Part shown: positions 1-5,585 of the stretch, piece after piece
Numbering within the stretch: the first letter of the stretch is position 1
Layout of the letters: each line of letters starts with the position of its first letter
DNA from: Litoribaculum gwangyangense
GTDB taxonomy: Bacteria > Bacteroidota > Bacteroidia > Flavobacteriales > Flavobacteriaceae
NCBI RefSeq assembly: GCF_039543505.1
Contig: NZ_BAABJW010000015.1
Coordinates: 1-5,585 of the forward strand
Reading direction: 5' to 3'
Length of the DNA: 5,585 bases
Translations under genes and position numbers: made by a program
Notes under the pieces: generated by a model
Databases searched by the model: none
Seen by the model: only the letters and a program-made list of their open reading frames with translations
What the model was told of the DNA's origin: nothing

Positions 1-10
1 AAGGATTTTA

Positions 11-50
11 ACACAAACAAAAAGGCCCCTCATATTTCTATGAAGGGCCT
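11..50 (-). terminator. Rho-independent terminator of the rRNA operon
   Basis: On the minus strand a GC-rich stem (50-45 with 28-23, then 43-40 with 33-30, one C/A mismatch at 29/44) closes a 6-nt loop at 34-39. A T-rich run follows at once (five T from 23 to 19, then more T-rich sequence to 11). The hairpin starts within a few bases of the 5S 3' end, which is the normal place for the operon to end. Nothing recognisable lies between it and the left edge of the window. Confidence 0.9.
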
Positions 51-54
51 CCAA

Positions 55-163
<109 letters not shown>

Positions 164-164
164 A

Positions 165-234
165 TTTTAAGTTAACAGTTAATAAGTAAAAGACAACAGT
201 TTGAACTATTCACTTTTAACTTTTAACTTTTAAC
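165..234. repeat. Decayed 7-bp tandem repeat in the 23S-5S spacer
   Basis: On the plus strand TTTTAAC occurs three times in perfect tandem (214-220, 221-227, 228-234). The neighbouring sequence can be cut into looser heptamers in the same phase back to 165 (TATTCAC, TTTGAAC, ACAACAG, GTAAAAG, TTAATAA, TTAACAG, TTTTAAG). The three perfect copies are certain. Extending the array to ten units is an interpretation. It fills most of the spacer between 23S and 5S and has no coding potential. Confidence 0.6.
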
Positions 235-252
235 TGGCAGTGTGGACTGCCA
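235..252 (-). other. Hairpin in the 23S-5S spacer
   Basis: TGGCAGT (235-241) and ACTGCCA (246-252) form a perfect 7-bp stem with a 4-nt loop. In the transcript it lies just 3' of the distal strand of the 23S processing stem (259-277) and just 5' of the heptamer repeats. No T run follows, so it is not a terminator. It may insulate the 23S precursor from the 5S precursor or be a processing signal. That role is inference. Confidence 0.65.
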
Positions 253-258
253 AATATC

Positions 259-277
259 TTAACATATTGAAACAAGA
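259..277 (-). other. 3' strand of the outer 23S processing stem
   Basis: This segment is complementary to 3296-3314 on the other side of the 23S gene (paired positions sum to 3573). There are 18 pairs, including one G-U, and a single A/G mismatch at 273/3300. Complementary arms around 23S are the usual substrate for RNase III release of pre-23S. The pairing is visible directly in the sequence; cleavage here is inferred. Confidence 0.75.
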
Positions 278-288
278 AACATGGTTGC

Positions 289-299
289 GTAATAATTAG
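289..299 (-). other. 3' strand of the inner 23S processing stem
   Basis: These 11 nt are perfectly complementary to 3247-3257 on the 5' side of 23S (paired positions sum to 3546). The stem sits inside the outer 259-277/3296-3314 stem. The change in register equals the room taken by the small hairpin at 3265-3282, so both stems and the hairpin can form together as a junction. Confidence 0.65.
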
Positions 300-327
300 A
301 TGTTGCACTCTTATAAAAAAACAGGCG

Positions 328-3150
<2,823 letters not shown>

Positions 3151-3173
3151 CTTTTTGCTTTTTTAATGAGTTT

Positions 3174-3207
3174 ACTATAATTATTAAAACGATTTAATAA
3201 CTATAAT
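3174..3207 (-). other. AT-rich hairpin just upstream of 23S
   Basis: The arms 3174-3188 and 3193-3207 pair along their full length (15 pairs, two of them G-U) around a 4-nt loop. It lies between the 23S 5' end and the larger hairpin at 3210-3246 within the 23S leader. It is nearly all A-U, so its stability in the cell is uncertain. Confidence 0.6.
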
Positions 3208-3209
3208 AT

Positions 3210-3246
3210 GATTAATTAGATATCGCTCGCGTGATTCTAATTAATC
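3210..3246 (-). other. Hairpin with GNRA-type loop in the 23S leader
   Basis: GATTAATTAGA (3246-3236 on the minus strand) pairs perfectly with TCTAATTAATC (3220-3210). The stem goes on inward through ATC/GAT and a C-G pair, with one A/C mismatch and a bulged A, to close on the tetraloop GCGA, a GNRA sequence. It directly abuts the inner processing stem at 3247, so the two could stack coaxially. The structure is seen in the sequence; its role in pre-23S folding or processing is inferred. Confidence 0.7.
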
Positions 3247-3257
3247 CTAATTATTAC
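3247..3257 (-). other. 5' strand of the inner 23S processing stem
   Basis: Perfect 11-bp complement of 289-299, across the whole 23S gene. It lies between the hairpins 3265-3282 and 3210-3246. See the partner strand for the combined fold. Confidence 0.65.
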
Positions 3258-3264
3258 TTAAATA

Positions 3265-3282
3265 GATTAGATGAATCTAATC
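3265..3282 (-). other. Small hairpin between the two 23S processing stems
   Basis: GATTAGA (3265-3271) and TCTAATC (3276-3282) make a perfect 7-bp stem with a 4-nt loop. It accounts for the extra bases on the 5' side between the outer and inner processing stems, giving a three-way junction. Confidence 0.6.
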
Positions 3283-3295
3283 GTATTTTCATGTA

Positions 3296-3314
3296 TCTTT
3301 TTTCAATATGTCAA
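3296..3314 (-). other. 5' strand of the outer 23S processing stem
   Basis: Complementary to 259-277, on the far side of 23S, with 18 pairs and one mismatch. It overlaps the boxA-like element 3302-3319 by 13 nt. The same RNA could therefore serve antitermination first and be closed into the processing stem once 23S has been transcribed. The pairing is visible; the handover is inference. Confidence 0.75.
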
Positions 3315-3319
3315 TGAAC
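3302..3319 (-). promoter_or_regulatory. boxA-like antitermination element before 23S
   Basis: The minus strand reads GTTCATTGACATATTGAA. It matches the element in the 16S leader (5454-5471) at 17 of 18 positions. Its first part resembles bacterial boxA (E. coli TGCTCTTTAACA), the RNA site bound by NusB and ribosomal protein S10 that protects rRNA transcripts from early termination. E. coli also has one boxA in the leader and one in the 16S-23S spacer, so the placement agrees. A hairpin (3335-3354) lies 15 nt upstream. Confidence 0.7.
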
Positions 3320-3334
3320 GTGTGGCGAATCGAC

Positions 3335-3354
3335 ACTGATAAATTACTATCAGT
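3335..3354 (-). other. Hairpin upstream of the 23S boxA (boxB-like position)
   Basis: ACTGATA (3335-3341) and TATCAGT (3348-3354) form a perfect 7-bp stem with a 6-nt loop. It lies between tRNA-Ala and the boxA-like element, about 15 nt before the latter. In the 16S leader a hairpin precedes boxA by 14 nt, so the arrangement repeats. The boxB-like label rests only on position. Confidence 0.6.
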
Positions 3355-3373
3355 AGACGACCTTATGCCGTAG

Positions 3374-3447
3374 TGGAGAATATCGGAGTCGAACCGATGA
3401 CCTCCTGCGTGCAAGGCAGGCGCTCTAGCCAGCTGAGCTAATCCCCC
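3374..3447 (-). tRNA. tRNA-Ala, anticodon TGC
   Basis: A complete 74-nt cloverleaf on the minus strand. The acceptor is GGGGGAT (3447-3441) pairing with ATTCTCC (3381-3375), with discriminator A at 3374. It includes the G3-U70 wobble that alanyl-tRNA synthetase recognises. The D arm is GCTC/GAGC. The anticodon stem is CCTGC/GCAGG around loop CTTGCAC, with anticodon TGC at 3413-3411. The T arm is ATCGG TTCGACT CCGAT. The bases after the discriminator are CTA, so CCA is not encoded and must be added by CCA-adding enzyme. tRNA-Ala in the 16S-23S spacer is a common bacterial arrangement, with the tRNA cut from the rRNA transcript. Confidence 0.98.
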
Positions 3448-3461
3448 GTTTCTTTAGTGAT

Positions 3462-3489
3462 CAGTTAACAGTTATCAGTTAACAGTACT
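3462..3489. repeat. 7-bp tandem repeat between the two tRNA genes
   Basis: Four heptamers in a row on the plus strand: CAGTTAA, CAGTTAT, CAGTTAA, CAGTACT. It lies 14 nt 5' of tRNA-Ala in the direction of transcription. The unit is related to the TTAACAG and TTTTAAC heptamers of the 23S-5S spacer. No function is evident. Confidence 0.65.
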
Positions 3490-3521
3490 TATAACGGCTA
3501 CTCAACCTCTAAAATTTCCTT

Positions 3522-3538
3522 TCAATATCTTATGAACG
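3522..3538 (-). promoter_or_regulatory. Degenerate third boxA-like element between the tRNAs
   Basis: The minus strand reads GTTCATAAGATATTGAA, which is the leader element GTTCATAGACATATTGAA with one base missing and one changed. With the preceding bases the shared text with the 23S copy is ACGTTCAT. The change hits the boxA core (GACA), so it may be a dead copy left by duplication or recombination within the spacer. Function is doubtful. Confidence 0.45.
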
Positions 3539-3540
3539 TT

Positions 3541-3564
3541 TTCAATCGCCAATGGCCTATTGAA
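3541..3564 (-). other. Hairpin just upstream of the degenerate boxA
   Basis: TTCAAT (3541-3546) and ATTGAA (3559-3564) form a 6-bp outer stem. GCC/GGC (3548-3550 with 3554-3556) adds a 3-bp inner stem. It lies 7 nt after tRNA-Ile and 2 nt before the degenerate boxA copy. It could mark the tRNA-Ile 3' trailer for processing. Confidence 0.5.
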
Positions 3565-3571
3565 CCTTCCG

Positions 3572-3645
3572 TAGTCTCAGGCAGACTCGAACTGCCGACC
3601 TCTACATTATCAGTGTAGCGCTCTAACCAGCTGAGCTATGAGACT
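3572..3645 (-). tRNA. tRNA-Ile, anticodon GAT
   Basis: A complete 74-nt cloverleaf on the minus strand. The acceptor AGTCTCA (3645-3639) pairs fully with TGAGACT (3579-3573), and the discriminator is A at 3572. The D arm is GCTC/GAGC. The anticodon stem is CTACA/TGTAG with loop CTGATAA, anticodon GAT at 3611-3609. The T arm is GGCAG TTCGAGT CTGCC. The bases after the discriminator are CGG, so CCA is not encoded. It is the first tRNA after 16S, about 158 nt away, in the usual order 16S-Ile-Ala-23S. It reads isoleucine codons ATC and ATT. Confidence 0.98.
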
Positions 3646-3654
3646 GTTTTAGTA

Positions 3655-3697
3655 GACTCAAGACTTATGGATTCAAGATCAAAGACTAAAAAGTCTT
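3655..3697. repeat. Degenerate heptamers and hairpin before tRNA-Ile
   Basis: On the plus strand heptamers of a GACTCAA type follow one another: GACTCAA (3655), GACTTAT (3662), one extra G, then GATTCAA (3670), GATCAAA (3677) and GACTAAA (3684). AAGACT (3682-3687) and AGTCTT (3692-3697) also make a 6-bp hairpin with a 4-nt loop. It lies 9 nt upstream of tRNA-Ile in the transcript. The unit differs from the CAGTTAA type but keeps the 7-nt period. The repeat reading is tentative. Confidence 0.45.
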
Positions 3698-3745
3698 ATG
3701 CCTCGCTTCTTGTCTCTTGTATCTATCTTATTTTTAAATTAACAG

Positions 3746-3765
3746 CAATGAGAATAAACTATCTT
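3746..3765 (-). other. 3' strand of the 16S processing stem
   Basis: Complementary to 5394-5413 across the whole 16S gene (paired positions sum to 9159). Eighteen of 20 positions pair, two of them as wobbles; the mismatches are A/A at 3749/5410 and C/A at 3760/5399. This is the expected kind of RNase III substrate that releases pre-16S. The rest of the spacer from 3698 to 3803 is AT-rich, with no other feature that I can support. Confidence 0.72.
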
Positions 3766-3803
3766 TTTCTTAGTTTTTTGTTTCTTTTTAGTCGTCTTTC
3801 TCT

Positions 3804-5322
<1,519 letters not shown>

Positions 5323-5334
5323 TAATTTTTGTGT

Positions 5335-5360
5335 GTCGCTCTTAATTGAATTAAGGCAAC
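5335..5360 (-). other. Hairpin just upstream of the 16S 5' end
   Basis: GTTGC-CTTAA (5360-5351 on the minus strand) pairs with TTAAG-GCGAC (5345-5335), with one G-U pair and a bulged A at 5340, around a 5-nt loop. It lies about 12 nt before the 16S start, inside the processing stem. It may help fold or trim the 5' end of pre-16S. That is inference. Confidence 0.6.
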
Positions 5361-5393
5361 ATCTTTAACAACTAATTAGAATCTCTAGTACTC

Positions 5394-5413
5394 AAAATGG
5401 TCTATTCTCTTTG
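5394..5413 (-). other. 5' strand of the 16S processing stem
   Basis: Pairs with 3746-3765 beyond the 16S 3' end (18 of 20 positions). A separate short hairpin (GGAAA 5416-5420 with TTTCC 5427-5431) lies just outside it in the leader. Confidence 0.72.
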
Positions 5414-5453
5414 TCGGAAATTATCGTTTCCAATAACTTCCTTACGCTGTCAA

Positions 5454-5471
5454 TTCAATATGTCTATGAAC
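5454..5471 (-). promoter_or_regulatory. boxA-like antitermination element in the 16S leader
   Basis: The minus strand reads GTTCATAGACATATTGAA, one base different from the copy ahead of 23S (3302-3319). It lies about 40 nt after the -7 element, early in the transcript, as boxA does in other rrn leaders. It resembles the GTTCTTTGACATATTG text that I recall in Bacteroidota rRNA leaders, and more loosely E. coli boxA. The expected role is loading of NusB-S10 and the antitermination complex. Confidence 0.72.
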
Positions 5472-5485
5472 TTTTTTTATCTTTT

Positions 5486-5507
5486 CTTAACTCGTTTCCT
5501 TGTTAAG
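5486..5507 (-). other. Promoter-proximal leader hairpin (boxB-like position)
   Basis: CTTAAC (5486-5491) and GTTAAG (5502-5507) form a perfect 6-bp stem with a 10-nt loop. It would be at or near the very 5' end of the transcript and 14 nt before boxA. In E. coli rrn leaders a boxB hairpin also precedes boxA. The comparison is by position only. Confidence 0.55.
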
Positions 5508-5513
5508 CGGGTG

Positions 5514-5544
5514 CAAATATAAAACCCTTTTTTTTCTTCCACAA
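5514..5544 (-). promoter_or_regulatory. rRNA operon promoter, Bacteroidota type
   Basis: On the minus strand TTG (5544-5542) is followed after 20 nt by TATATTTG (5521-5514). This fits the Bacteroidota primary sigma consensus of a TTTG-like -33 element and a TAnnTTTG -7 element, with the expected spacing; the base before TTG is A, not T. Transcription should start near 5503-5509, about 185 nt before the 16S gene. It is the only full match to the -7 consensus that I found in the leader. Confidence 0.78.
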
Positions 5545-5545
5545 T

Positions 5546-5585
5546 ACTTTTTTGATCTTTTTTTGAAAAATATTTTTTAAAAAAA
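5546..5585 (-). promoter_or_regulatory. A/T-tract region upstream of the promoter (UP-element-like)
   Basis: Directly upstream of the -33 element lie runs of six (5578-5573, as A on the minus strand), seven (5564-5558) and six A (5553-5548), after seven T at the window edge. Strong rRNA promoters often have such AT-rich upstream DNA contacted by the RNA polymerase alpha subunit, or intrinsically bent. The region continues out of the window, so its full extent is unknown. Confidence 0.5.

Noticed and set aside
235..252. The 7-bp hairpin in the 23S-5S spacer as an internal terminator
   Set aside because: No T run follows on the minus strand. The next bases are GTTAAAA repeats and the 5S gene lies downstream.
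5356..5372. A plus-strand CTTTAACAA resembling E. coli boxA in the 16S leader
   Set aside because: It is on the strand opposite to transcription, so the RNA would carry only its complement. The sense-strand element at 5454-5471 fits position and repeats elsewhere in the operon.
5420..5428. Possible second promoter with a -7 element near TAATTTCC, and another TATTTTTC near 5565-5572
   Set aside because: Both miss the final G of TAnnTTTG. For the first no well-spaced TTTG is convincing, and for the second the -33 region would fall outside the window.

Overview
This window holds one complete ribosomal RNA operon and little else. The whole operon is transcribed from the minus strand, so it reads from right to left: promoter and leader (about 5585-5323), 16S rRNA, tRNA-Ile(GAT), tRNA-Ala(TGC), 23S rRNA, 5S rRNA and a Rho-independent terminator (11-50). 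I support no protein-coding gene. Every open reading frame of 60 codons or more overlaps rRNA, tRNA or the transcribed spacer, and is better explained by those RNAs.

The organism is a member of the Bacteroidota, most likely family Flavobacteriaceae. The 16S sequence has the wording I know from that family (for example the helix around 4535-4545 and the 3' domain), the promoter has the Bacteroidota -7 element TAnnTTTG, and both tRNAs lack an encoded CCA. I cannot fix the genus by eye. The rRNA genes have moderate GC content and the spacers are very AT-rich, as expected for this group.

The RNA genes look intact and normal in length. The 16S is about 1519 nt, with the 530 loop, decoding site and anti-Shine-Dalgarno tail present. 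The 23S is about 2823 nt, with the peptidyl-transferase loop, macrolide site and sarcin-ricin loop present and no intervening sequence. Two base pairs at antibiotic-binding sites are A-U instead of the E. coli G-C pair: 16S 1409-1491 and 23S 2057-2611.

Most of the less obvious content is in the spacers. An 18-nt boxA-like element, GTTCATWGACATATTGAA, occurs in the 16S leader and again ahead of the 23S. A decayed third copy lies between the two tRNAs. Each is preceded by a small hairpin, which suggests repeated boxB/boxA-type antitermination sites. Long complementary arms flank the 16S (5394-5413 with 3746-3765) and the 23S (3296-3314 with 259-277, plus 3247-3257 with 289-299). These would form the RNase III-type processing stems. 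The second boxA lies largely inside the outer 23S stem. Three further hairpins fill the 23S leader. Degenerate 7-bp repeats lie in three spacers.

I see no previously undescribed system here. The window is an ordinary rrn operon with well-preserved processing and antitermination architecture. Its ends lie just outside the promoter and the terminator, which would fit a multicopy repeat unit.
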